Assembly (NCBI GenBank): GCA_964346495.1 | Contig: CAYFUW010000006.1 | Location: 1 to 44,075 of the forward strand | Reading direction: 5' to 3' | DNA: 44,075 bases | From: JBGZFC01 sp964346495 | GTDB taxonomy: Bacteria; Bacteroidota; Bacteroidia; Bacteroidales; Dysgonomonadaceae | Shown here: piece after piece, positions 33,226-40,560 of the stretch | How the letters are laid out: each line of letters starts with the position of its first letter | Numbering within the stretch: the first letter of the stretch is position 1 | Program-made: the position numbers and the translations under genes | Notes under the pieces: generated by a model | Database searches by the model: none | Told to the model about the DNA's origin: nothing | The model's input: only the letters and a program-made list of their open reading frames with translations

Positions 33226-34221
33226 TTACTTAGCTAGTTTTTGAGTCAATATTGGTATAATTTTATTCAAATCACCTACAATGCCCAAGTCTGCCACTGA
33301 AAAAATTGGTGCAAATTTATCTTTATTAATGGCTATGATATATTCTGACTCTTCCATTCCAGCCAAGTGTTGAATTGCTCCCGAAATACCTATAGCGAAA
33401 TAAACATCAGGGCGCACGGTTTTACCAGTTTGTCCCACCTGGCGTTCGTGTCCAACAAATCCCTCATCTACCATAGCACGTGAAGACGAAACTTCTGCAT
33501 CTATACAATCTGCAAATGCTTGCAGTTTTTCAAAACCCTCTTTATTTCCTACTCCGCGTCCGCCTGACACTAATATATTGGCTTCAGAAATATCTATCAT
33601 GGTTTTTTCAACATTTACTGTTTCGAGTAATTTTACACGGAATTTAGAGGTGTCGAAATTAATTTTCACATCAACAATTTCTCCCTTTCTATCATAATCA
33701 CGTGATTTTTGGCGCATTACACCCGGACGTACTGTGGACATTTGCGGACGATGTTCTTTACACACAATCGTAGCCATTAGGTTTCCTCCGAATGCCGGAC
33801 GTGTCATCATCAATGTTGTTTTATCTTCTGAAATATCTAATGAAGTACAGTCTGCTGTAAGTCCTGTTTCAACTCGAGCGGAAACACGTGGACCTAAATC
33901 ACGTCCGATAGTAGTTGCACCGATAAGTACTATAGAAGGTTTATACTCTTTTATTACTTGGGTAAGTGCTTGTGCGTATGGCTCTGTTATATAGTCGTTT
34001 AGTTCCGGGTGGTTCATGTATAGAACACGGTCAGCGCCAGCGGCTATAAGTTCGTGAGCATCTTCTTCTAAATTTTCTCCTCCAAGTATAGCGCAAACCT
34101 CTTCACCTAGAACGTCGGCAAGTTCGCGTGCTTTTCCCAGTAATTCAAATGCTATGTTTTGGATTATACCTTTACGCTGTTCTGCAAAGACATATACTCC
34201 TTTATAATCTTGTATGTTCAT
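33226..34221 (-). CDS. etfA: Electron-transfer flavoprotein alpha subunit
   Basis: 331 residues. N-terminal alpha/beta domain (YKGVYVFAEQRKGIIQNIAF) with the conserved VLIGATTIGRDLGPRVSARV and TGLTADCTSLDI, and the C-terminal FAD-binding domain with NILVSGGRGVGNKEGFEKLQ, GFVGHERQVGQTGKTVRPDV and IGISGAIQHLAGMEES. With EtfB it forms the soluble flavoprotein that links the neighbouring acyl-CoA dehydrogenase to NADH, quinone or ferredoxin. The gene lies 50 bp after etfB in the order acd-etfB-etfA. Bifurcating activity is plausible in an anaerobe but not shown by the motifs alone. Confidence 0.95.
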   Translation of the reverse strand: MNIQDYKGVYVFAEQRKGIIQNIAFELLGKARELADVLGEEVCAILGGENLEEDAHELIAAGADRVLYMNHPELNDYITEPYAQALTQVIKEYKPSIVLIGATTIGRDLGPRVSARVETGLTADCTSLDISEDKTTLMMTRPAFGGNLMATIVCKEHRPQMSTVRPGVMRQKSRDYDRKGEIVDVKINFDTSKFRVKLLETVNVEKTMIDISEANILVSGGRGVGNKEGFEKLQAFADCIDAEVSSSRAMVDEGFVGHERQVGQTGKTVRPDVYFAIGISGAIQHLAGMEESEYIIAINKDKFAPIFSVADLGIVGDLNKIIPILTQKLAK

Positions 34222-34271
34222 ATCTTTTTATAATTAATGCTATGAGCCTATGGCAGATAGCCGATAATAGG

Positions 34272-35102
34272 TTAAATGATAAATTTCTCTTTCAGTTTTT
34301 GAATAATAATTTCAGCAGCCTCTTCCGGGTCTACTTCGTGTAGTTCTCCCAACGCTTTTGCACCTTTCGTGAAAGATTTTGATACGCGAGTGGGTGAGCC
34401 CTTGAGTCCTATTTTAGTTTCATCAACTTCGATGTCGTCGAAACCCCATCTAATAATTTCTCTTTCGAAAGTTTCCATAATTCCTCTTACCGACATGTAT
34501 CTTGGTTTGTTAGCCGATGCTAACACGGTAAGCAAACATGGAAGCTGAACTTCAAGCATTTGATAACCCTCTTCGGTTATTTTCTTTACGTGAAGTGTTT
34601 TTTCTCCTTTAAAAGAGATTCCTTCTACGTAAGAAACTTGTGGAAGGTCGAGTTGTTCAGCAATTTGCGGACCAACTTGTGCTGTGTCACCATCAATAGC
34701 TTGTCGTCCTGCAATAATAAGATCGTAATCCAACTTTCGCAATGCGGCAGAGATTGTATAAGATGTAGCCCATGTGTCGGCACCTCCAAATTTGCGGTCA
34801 CTCAACAAGATTGCTTCATCGGCTCCCATTGCAAAAGCTTCTCGTAATACTGCTTCGGCTTGGTTTGGTCCCATGGAGATGACGGTTACGTGCGCTCCAA
34901 GTTCGTCTTTTATACGCAGAGCCATTTCCAAAGCTCCTTTGTCATCGGGATTCATAATGCTTGGCACACCATCTCTGATAAGTGTACCTTTTACCGGGTC
35001 TAATTTTATTTCGGTAGTATCAGGAACCTGTTTTACACAAACTACAATTTTTAGATTTGCGTTTCCTGATAGAGATTTATCTGTATTTGAATTATTAGTC
35101 AT
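34272..35102 (-). CDS. etfB: Electron-transfer flavoprotein beta subunit
   Basis: 276 residues, with an N-terminal extension of about 16 polar residues before the conserved LKIVVCVKQVPDTTEIKLDP. Other landmarks: PSIMNPDDKGALEMALRIKD, VISMGPNQAEAVLREAFAMG, AILLSDRKFGGADTWATSYT and IIAGRQAIDGDTAQVGPQIA (nucleotide-binding loop). The beta subunit binds AMP, or a second FAD in bifurcating ETFs. An internal start near the LKIVV segment cannot be excluded (no Met there, so the ATG at 35102 is kept). It is 13 bp after the acyl-CoA dehydrogenase stop and so in the same operon. Confidence 0.95.
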   Translation of the reverse strand: MTNNSNTDKSLSGNANLKIVVCVKQVPDTTEIKLDPVKGTLIRDGVPSIMNPDDKGALEMALRIKDELGAHVTVISMGPNQAEAVLREAFAMGADEAILLSDRKFGGADTWATSYTISAALRKLDYDLIIAGRQAIDGDTAQVGPQIAEQLDLPQVSYVEGISFKGEKTLHVKKITEEGYQMLEVQLPCLLTVLASANKPRYMSVRGIMETFEREIIRWGFDDIEVDETKIGLKGSPTRVSKSFTKGAKALGELHEVDPEEAAEIIIQKLKEKFII

Positions 35103-35115
35103 CGTTATAATTTTT

Positions 35116-36255
35116 TTATTTCAACAAATTGCCTGCAATAACCATACGTTGCACTTCGGATGTGCCTTCATATATTTCAGTAATTTTTGCATCACGCATC
35201 ATACGTTCTACCGGATATTCGCGTGTGTAGCCATATCCGCCGTGAAACTGCACTGCTTTAGTAGTAACTTCCATAGCTGTTTCGGCAGCGAAAAGCTTTG
35301 CTTGTGCAGCCTCTACAGTATATGGTATGCCTGCATCTTTTTTTGCTGCAGCAAGACGTACAAGCAGACGAGATGCTTCAACTTTAACTTTCATATCTGC
35401 CATTTGAAACTGTGTGTTTTGGAATTTTGCGATAGCTCTGCCAAACTGTTTGCGTTCTTTCACGTACTTAACAGTTTCATCCATAGCTCCTTGTGCTATG
35501 CCAAGTGCTTGTGCAGCAACCCCAATTCGTCCTCCATCGAGAGTTTTCATCGCTATTTTAAAGCCATCTCCGATTTTACCTAATAAGTTTTCTTTTGGGA
35601 CAATGCAGTTTTCGAAAATTAATTCGCAAGTTGCTGAACCACGAATACCCATCTTCAACTCTTTTTTGCCAATTTTGAAACCTGGCATACCTTTTTCTAC
35701 AATAAATGCTGATATGCCACGTGTGCCTTGTGATTTGTCAGTCATTGCAAAGATGATGTACACATGTCCGTATTCAGCATTTGTGATGAAAATTTTGTTG
35801 CCGTTAAGGATGTAATTGTCTCCTTCGAGTACTGCGGTAGTTTGTTGAGAAGCAGCATCGGTTCCCGCATTTGGTTCGGTTAGTCCGAAAGCTCCTATCC
35901 ATTTTCCCGAACACAGGTTTGGTAGGTATTTTTCACGTTGTTCTTCAGTTCCGAACTCGTATATAGGTGCACAGCACAACGATGTGTGTGCAGATACGAC
36001 AATACCAGTTGTAGCACATACACGTGACAACTCTTCAACCGCCATTGAGTAGATTTGATTGGTTGCACCGGCTCCACCGTATTTGGTAGGAATGGGAATA
36101 CCCATAATGCCGATTTTTGCCATTTTTTCTACTGTTTCCATAGGGAAACGTTCTTGCTCGTCAATCTCGGCAGCGAGTGGTTTTACTTCTTTTTCTGAGA
36201 ATTCACGAATCATTTTCAGAAAAAGCTCTTCTTGTTTAGTGAGATTAAAATCCAT
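35116..36255 (-). CDS. Short-chain acyl-CoA dehydrogenase (butyryl-CoA dehydrogenase type)
   Basis: 379 residues, the length of bacterial butyryl-CoA dehydrogenases. It reduces crotonyl-CoA (or the reverse) with FAD and an ETF partner. Landmarks: FGLTEPNAGTDAASQQTTAV and FITNAEYGHVYIIFA (FAD/substrate segments), MGIRGSATCELIFENCIVPK, GGRIGVAAQALGIAQGAMDE, KAVQFHGGYGYTREYPVERM, and the C-terminal ITEIYEGTSEVQRM, in which Glu363 of Y-E-G-T is the expected catalytic base. It heads the acd-etfB-etfA operon (13 and 50 bp gaps). No consensus -7 box lies between it and the cobalamin riboswitch 378 bp upstream on the same strand, so it may be cotranscribed from the riboswitch promoter. Confidence 0.94.
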   Translation of the reverse strand: MDFNLTKQEELFLKMIREFSEKEVKPLAAEIDEQERFPMETVEKMAKIGIMGIPIPTKYGGAGATNQIYSMAVEELSRVCATTGIVVSAHTSLCCAPIYEFGTEEQREKYLPNLCSGKWIGAFGLTEPNAGTDAASQQTTAVLEGDNYILNGNKIFITNAEYGHVYIIFAMTDKSQGTRGISAFIVEKGMPGFKIGKKELKMGIRGSATCELIFENCIVPKENLLGKIGDGFKIAMKTLDGGRIGVAAQALGIAQGAMDETVKYVKERKQFGRAIAKFQNTQFQMADMKVKVEASRLLVRLAAAKKDAGIPYTVEAAQAKLFAAETAMEVTTKAVQFHGGYGYTREYPVERMMRDAKITEIYEGTSEVQRMVIAGNLLK

Positions 36256-36632
36256 GTTTTTGTGTTTTTGTTAAATGAACAACAAACATTAGACAATTCG
36301 GTTTAAAAAAAACCGAATGCCCAATGTCTTCTCCTCAAAATAATAAACAGAAAATAAGAGAGGTTATTGTTTTATTTTTATATAAATTTTGTCTCATTAT
36401 TGTAGCTTTAATAAATTTCTCAGTGTTTATTTGTAAATGTGTGAGTCAATTTATTGATAAGCACACGATTACTAATTAATGCCTTTTGTTGCTTATTATA
36501 GATTACACTATAATTGTAAATACAAATAAAAGTTGCTCCTTCGTAAGAAGGTGTAATAATATTTCTTTTTTGCTTGAAAAATCTTAACTATTTATTACTC
36601 ACTTATTCCCCGAGTAAAAAAAGTAAAAATTA
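36256..36632 (-). other. Long leader-like region between cobalamin riboswitch and acyl-CoA dehydrogenase gene
   Basis: 377 bp, AT-rich. Read on the minus strand it contains, after the aptamer, a 20-codon ORF with a signal-peptide-like sequence (36335-36397) and an imperfect palindrome with an ATTCGGTTT/AAACCGAAT stem (about 36295-36317). The T-run of that hairpin lies in the loop rather than after the stem, so it is not a classical terminator. There is no CAAAnnTA (minus-strand -7 box) anywhere in this stretch. Confidence 0.55.
36335..36397 (-). CDS. Possible 20-residue leader peptide or truncated signal peptide
   Basis: ATG at 36395-36397 to TGA at 36335-36337 encodes MRQNLYKNKTITSLIFCLLF. 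The composition (basic N-terminus, then a hydrophobic stretch) is that of the start of an exported protein such as a TonB-dependent receptor, the usual gene under cobalamin riboswitch control in Bacteroidetes. It stops where a receptor would continue. It may be a remnant of a lost gene, a leader peptide or chance. No homology can be claimed. Confidence 0.3.
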   Translation of the reverse strand: MRQNLYKNKTITSLIFCLLF

Positions 36633-36812
36633 ATTGGCAGGTCTTCTGACTCGTTCCTGATTTTGCCGGTCTTCCCTTTTCTATAGAAAAAGTGACACTT
36701 GCAGATGCAAAATCATAATTAAAAGAACTCACAGCTGGGGATGCAGTTCCGGATTTTAACCGGATTCCCTTTTCAGTTCGTTGTTCGGAATGTAAACAAT
36801 CGAACCACCAAT
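36633..36812 (-). promoter_or_regulatory. Cobalamin riboswitch
   Basis: Minus-strand aptamer of about 180 nt. Outer stem P1: ATTGGTGG (36805-36812) pairs with CTGCCAAT (36633-36640). In between, in order, come GGGAATCCGGTTAAAATCCG and GAACTGCATCCCCAGCTGTG (conserved core), a B12-box-like AAGTGTCACTTTTT, then GGGAAGACCGGC and GAGTCAGAAGACCTGCC at the 3' end. These are the diagnostic elements of the adenosylcobalamin-type class. The predicted transcription start falls on the first base of P1. No B12 uptake or synthesis gene lies downstream; the next gene on this strand is the acyl-CoA dehydrogenase. Confidence 0.95.
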
Positions 36813-36818
36813 CGGATG

Positions 36819-36846
36819 CAAAGTTACGAAAAATAGTTTAAACAAA
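36819..36846 (-). promoter_or_regulatory. Promoter of the cobalamin riboswitch transcript
   Basis: On the minus strand TTTG (36843-36846), 16 nt, TAACTTTG (36819-36826), a perfect -7 box. The start is expected 6-7 nt later, at about 36812. Confidence 0.7.
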
Positions 36847-37018
36847 AAGAAAAGAGAGATTATTTACCCGGGTTAACTTTATTTAACCTTATACCTGGGT
36901 GTTTCAGCCTTAACTCTCGTTATTATAGATAGTTTTCTTCAAAACAGTTTAAAACAATAAGAATTAGTTTCAAGCGAAAGTTTTCTATACTAGAGCTTAT
37001 TTGAATATTAGAGATAAA

Positions 37019-37615
37019 ATGTACACTTTTTCACATGTAGTTTCGTCTGTTCCGGTAGTTGAGTATATAGCAGATTATCGTGATGCAGACAAGTTTATAA
37101 CATATTGCAAACAATGCAAAAGATATGAAAAGTGCTGGAGTTGTCCGCCGTTTCATTTTGATACATTGGAGTATATTTCTGCTTTTAAAACGGCTTTTAT
37201 TATCGGGACAAAAATAGTACCCGATATTTCTGCTATTACTATGAATGAATCTACTGAAAACAACACTTTGTCTTATCAAATTATAGAGAGTGTCAGGTCT
37301 GTTTTGGATCCCAAACTCCTCAAAATGGAAGTATTATTGCCCGAAAGTAAGGCTTTTTTTGCCGGCACTTGCCAAATTTGTCCATATGAAAAATGTAAGC
37401 GAATAGTTGGCAAGCCTTGCATTGCTCCCGACAGAGTGCGTCCTCCGCTCGAAGCTTTTGGTTTTGATGTAGCAAAAACTTCTTCTCAGATATTGGGAAT
37501 AGAGATGAAGTGGGGACAAAATGGAGCTCTCCCTGAATATTTTACATTAGTTAGTGGGTTCTTTACAAATCAAAATGTCGGCAAATCAGATGTTTATAAT
37601 TTTATAAATGAGTGA
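37019..37615 (+). CDS. DUF2284 predicted metal-binding protein
   Basis: 198 residues from the ATG at 37019; a TTG six codons earlier is a weaker start. Cysteine-rich: YCKQCKRYEKCWSCPPF near residue 35 and GTCQICPYEKC plus GKPCIAPDRVRPPLEAFGFD in the second half, the hallmark of DUF2284 proteins, thought to bind metal or an iron-sulfur cluster. No signal peptide. It is transcribed divergently from the cobalamin riboswitch, and a bidirectional terminator follows. Its biochemical role is unknown. Redox or corrinoid-linked functions have been considered for the family, but nothing in this sequence decides it. Confidence 0.85.
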   Translation: MYTFSHVVSSVPVVEYIADYRDADKFITYCKQCKRYEKCWSCPPFHFDTLEYISAFKTAFIIGTKIVPDISAITMNESTENNTLSYQIIESVRSVLDPKLLKMEVLLPESKAFFAGTCQICPYEKCKRIVGKPCIAPDRVRPPLEAFGFDVAKTSSQILGIEMKWGQNGALPEYFTLVSGFFTNQNVGKSDVYNFINE

Positions 37616-37731
37616 GAGATAACTTGAAAGATAGAAAAAGATATCAATCAGCGGTTTTATCGCATCCAAATCGGCACAATGCACGATATAGAACCTTAAT
37701 GCAACGATAATACTATTTTAGATATTTATAC

Positions 37732-37769
37732 AAAAAACCAACTGATTCATTGTGAATCAGTTGGTTTTT
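37732..37769. terminator. Bidirectional terminator between DUF2284 gene and rmlB
   Basis: A 13-bp perfect stem, ACCAACTGATTCA/TGAATCAGTTGGT, with a 3-nt loop, flanked by A5-6 and T5. It lies between convergent genes and suits both. Confidence 0.92.
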
Positions 37770-37812
37770 ATGTTTTTAAATATTTCTAATGACGTAAAAG
37801 TATTACAAAAAA

Positions 37813-38892
37813 TTATCTTTTTCCGTACATTTCGTCGTAATATTTCAAGTAGGCACCACTCGTTACATCGTCCAGCCAATCTTGATTGTCAAGGTACCAA
37901 CGTACTGTTTTTTCAATTCCTTCCTCAAATTGTAAAGAAGGTTCCCAACCCAACTCATTTTTTATTTTCGTGGCATCAATTGCATATCTGAAATCGTGTC
38001 CGGCTCTATCTGTTACAAATGTAATAAGATTTAGCGATTCACCCTCTTTTCTACCCAATAGTCTATCCACCGTCTTTATCATAACGTGAATTAAATCGAT
38101 ATTTTTCCACTCGTTAAATCCTCCAACGTTATAGGTGTCGCCCAGTTTTCCTTTATGGAAAATCATATCTATAGCTCTGGCATGGTCAACAACATATAAC
38201 CAGTCGCGCACATTTTCACCTTTCCCATAAACCGGAAGCGGTTTGTTGTGACGGATGTTGTTGATAAATAGCGGAATAAGCTTTTCCGGGAATTGATATG
38301 GACCGTAGTTGTTTGAGCAGTTAGAAATTACTGTTGGTAAAGAGTAAGTGTCGTGATATGCTCGCACAAAGTGGTCTGATGATGCTTTCGATGCTGAATA
38401 TGGACTGTGCGGGTCGTATCTTGTCTCCTCGGTAAATAGAGTGTCGTCGAGTTCGAGTGCACCATATACTTCGTCGGTCGAAACGTGATAGAATCGGCAA
38501 GATTCAAATCCGTTTTCTCTATCACTCCAAGCACGTCGTGCAGCCTCCAACAGATTTAATGTTCCCATAATATTTGTTCTTGCAAAAAGAAACGGGTCTT
38601 TAATACTTCTGTCAACATGACTTTCTGCTGCAAGATGAATTACATTATCAATTTGATAATCGGCAAAAACTTGCTGTATAAGTTCGAAATCGCAAATATC
38701 GGCTTTTACAAATTTGTAATTTGGTGCATCCTCAATATCATGCAAATTTGCCAGATTGCCTGCATAAGTCAAGTTGTCCAAATTAACTATCTGATATTCG
38801 GGATATTTCTGTATAAATAGTCTTACTACGTGTGAGCCGATAAATCCGGCACCACCCGTAATTAGTATATTTTTTTTGAAATTGTTCTTCAT
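37813..38892 (-). CDS. rmlB: dTDP-glucose 4,6-dehydratase
   Basis: 359 residues, extended-SDR fold. NAD-binding GGAGFIGSHVV (13-23), DNLTYAGNLANL, HLAAESHVDRSI, STDEVYGAL (active-site Asp/Glu region), catalytic YSASKASSD (Tyr-x3-Lys), SNNYGPYQFPEKLIPLFI and RDWLYVVDHARAID. It converts dTDP-glucose to dTDP-4-keto-6-deoxyglucose, the second step of dTDP-rhamnose and related deoxysugar synthesis for surface polysaccharide. Last gene of the rmlA-rmlC-rmlB operon (29-bp gap after rmlC). Confidence 0.97.
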   Translation of the reverse strand: MKNNFKKNILITGGAGFIGSHVVRLFIQKYPEYQIVNLDNLTYAGNLANLHDIEDAPNYKFVKADICDFELIQQVFADYQIDNVIHLAAESHVDRSIKDPFLFARTNIMGTLNLLEAARRAWSDRENGFESCRFYHVSTDEVYGALELDDTLFTEETRYDPHSPYSASKASSDHFVRAYHDTYSLPTVISNCSNNYGPYQFPEKLIPLFINNIRHNKPLPVYGKGENVRDWLYVVDHARAIDMIFHKGKLGDTYNVGGFNEWKNIDLIHVMIKTVDRLLGRKEGESLNLITFVTDRAGHDFRYAIDATKIKNELGWEPSLQFEEGIEKTVRWYLDNQDWLDDVTSGAYLKYYDEMYGKR

Positions 38893-38921
38893 TGTTTTGA
38901 TGTTTTTTTAAAAAAGTTGTT

Positions 38922-39455
38922 CTATCGTTTTAACGTGCCATATTTCTTGTCTTTATCTGATAGTATAATGTCTTTTTCTGGTAACTTCCAATCGATTCCG
39001 AGCGAAGGGTCGCTCCACAGAATACCGCCTTCATAATCGGGGGCATAATAGTTGTCGCATTTATATTGAAATACAGCTGTTTCGCTAAGTACGGCAAATC
39101 CGTGAGCAAAACCGCGTGGAATAAATAATTGACTCTTGTTTTCGTCAGAAAGTTCAACCGATACATGTTGTCCGAATGTTGGCGATTGTGGTCGAATATC
39201 AACAGCTACGTCCAAAACTTTACCGCTCACTACTCGCACCAATTTAGCCTGTTCGTATGGTGGAAGTTGAAAGTGAAGTCCTCGCAATACACCGTATCTC
39301 GATTTGCTTTCGTTATCCTGAACAAAGACTGTTTTTGCTACTTTCTCTTCAAACAGACGTTGAGAAAACGACTCGAAAAAATATCCTCGTTCATCTTTAA
39401 AAATTCTTGGTTCTAATATATAGACACCTTCGATATTGGTTTTAATTACATTCAT
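38922..39455 (-). CDS. rmlC: dTDP-4-dehydrorhamnose 3,5-epimerase
   Basis: 177 residues, usual length. Cupin fold: EPRIFKDERGYFFESFSQRL, VLRGLHFQLPPYEQAKLVRV (with the catalytic His), GKVLDVAVDIRPQSPTFGQH, FIPRGFAHGFAVLSETAVFQ, and YKCDNYYAPDYEGGILWSDP (catalytic Tyr region). It epimerises dTDP-4-keto-6-deoxyglucose at C3 and C5. It lies between rmlA (22 bp upstream) and rmlB. The reductase gene rmlD, which would complete dTDP-L-rhamnose, is not in this window. Confidence 0.97.
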   Translation of the reverse strand: MNVIKTNIEGVYILEPRIFKDERGYFFESFSQRLFEEKVAKTVFVQDNESKSRYGVLRGLHFQLPPYEQAKLVRVVSGKVLDVAVDIRPQSPTFGQHVSVELSDENKSQLFIPRGFAHGFAVLSETAVFQYKCDNYYAPDYEGGILWSDPSLGIDWKLPEKDIILSDKDKKYGTLKR

Positions 39456-39477
39456 TTTCGAAGAAGTTAATATAATT

Positions 39478-40356
39478 TTATTTTGTAGCTAGAAGTTTTA
39501 GCAAATATTGTCCGTAAGGATTATTCTTCATGTTTTCACCAAGTTCACGCAATTTATCGTCCGAAATCCATTTATTGCGCCATGCAATCTCTTCCAGACA
39601 AGATGTTTTCAGCCCTTGTCGTTTTTCCAACACTTCTATAAATGTTGACGCTTCCGATAAAGAGTCGTGTGTGCCTGTATCGAGCCATGCAAAACCCCGT
39701 CCGAAAATCTGTATTTTAAGTTCCTTATCTTCCAAAAACTTTTGATTTACAGATGTTATTTCTAATTCCCCTCTAGCCGAAGGTTTTATATTTTTGGCAA
39801 CTTCAACCACTTTATTAGGATAGAAATAAAGTCCCACAACAGCATAATTTGATTTTGGATTTTTTGGTTTTTCTTCGATGCTTAAAGCGTTTCCTTCACT
39901 ATCGAACTCGGCAACACCATATCTTTCAGGGTCTTTAACCCAATATCCAAAAACAGTTGCTTTGTTTTCGGTTTCAGCATCTTTTACCGCTTGTTTCAAC
40001 ATCCTTGGGAAGCCGTGTCCGTAAAAAATATTATCACCTAATACCAAACAAGCACAATCGTTTCCGATAAATTCTTCACCGATGATAAATGCTTGCGCAA
40101 GTCCATCGGGACTTGGTTGTTCTGCATATTCAAAACGAACACCATAATCCGAACCGTCGCCTAAAAGTCGGCGAAATCCGGGAAGGTCAGAAGGTGTCGA
40201 AATTATTAAAATCTCTCTTATACCTGCAAGCATAAGTGCAGAAATCGGATAATAAACCATTGGTTTGTCGTAAATAGGGATTAGTTGCTTGGATATCCCT
40301 TTTGTAATTGGGTATAGGCGCGAACCAGAGCCGCCGGCCAAAACAATTCCTTTCAT
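39478..40356 (-). CDS. rmlA: Glucose-1-phosphate thymidylyltransferase
   Basis: 292 residues, usual length. Nucleotidyltransferase signature KGIVLAGGSGSRLYPITKGI, KQLIPIYDKPMVYYPISALM, CACLVLGDNIFYGHG, YAVVGLYFYPNKVVEVAKNI and GRGFAWLDTGTHDSL. It makes dTDP-glucose from dTTP and glucose-1-phosphate and is the feedback-regulated first step of the pathway. It heads the operon; a -7 box lies about 70 bp upstream. Confidence 0.97.
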   Translation of the reverse strand: MKGIVLAGGSGSRLYPITKGISKQLIPIYDKPMVYYPISALMLAGIREILIISTPSDLPGFRRLLGDGSDYGVRFEYAEQPSPDGLAQAFIIGEEFIGNDCACLVLGDNIFYGHGFPRMLKQAVKDAETENKATVFGYWVKDPERYGVAEFDSEGNALSIEEKPKNPKSNYAVVGLYFYPNKVVEVAKNIKPSARGELEITSVNQKFLEDKELKIQIFGRGFAWLDTGTHDSLSEASTFIEVLEKRQGLKTSCLEEIAWRNKWISDDKLRELGENMKNNPYGQYLLKLLATK

Positions 40357-40424
40357 GAATTATTTATTTATATGAAGTTAAATAAAAAGTTTCCTTTTCC
40401 TTATTATTCTATGGTCATTGAGTA

Positions 40425-40432
40425 CAAAAGTA
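40425..40432 (-). promoter_or_regulatory. -7 element of the rml operon
   Basis: Reads TACTTTTG on the minus strand, about 70 bp before the rmlA start. No matching -33. Confidence 0.45.
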
Positions 40433-40508
40433 GTAACTAAAAATTGTATAACCTAATTCAATGTGTGAATAAATCTATATGAAAAAGGGTAACTATCGAA
40501 AAAAATTG

Positions 40509-40516
40509 TATTTTTG
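40509..40516 (+). promoter_or_regulatory. -7 element of trpS
   Basis: TATTTTTG, matching TAnnTTTG, 45 bp before the trpS ATG; no obvious -33. Confidence 0.45.
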
Positions 40517-40560
40517 CATTTAAGAAACCAAATTAATATTGATTTTTTAAAATTGATGGT

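Noticed and set aside
34222..34271. GAGCCTATGGCAGATAGCC-type words between etfB and etfA
   Set aside because: Short imperfect palindromic words without a stable stem; too little to call a repeat element or regulatory site.
34774..35583. Long plus-strand reading frame of 269 codons antisense to etfB and the acyl-CoA dehydrogenase gene
   Set aside because: It crosses two well-supported genes on the other strand, with poor composition (Cys/Phe/Ser-rich) and no promoter; it is a codon-usage shadow.
36295..36317. Hairpin with ATTCGGTTT/AAACCGAAT stem as a terminator before the acyl-CoA dehydrogenase gene
   Set aside because: The T-run lies in the loop rather than after the stem on either strand, so intrinsic termination is not convincing; kept only as a palindrome.
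37813..40356. Complete dTDP-rhamnose operon
   Set aside because: rmlA, rmlC and rmlB are present but rmlD is not in the window, so the end product cannot be stated.
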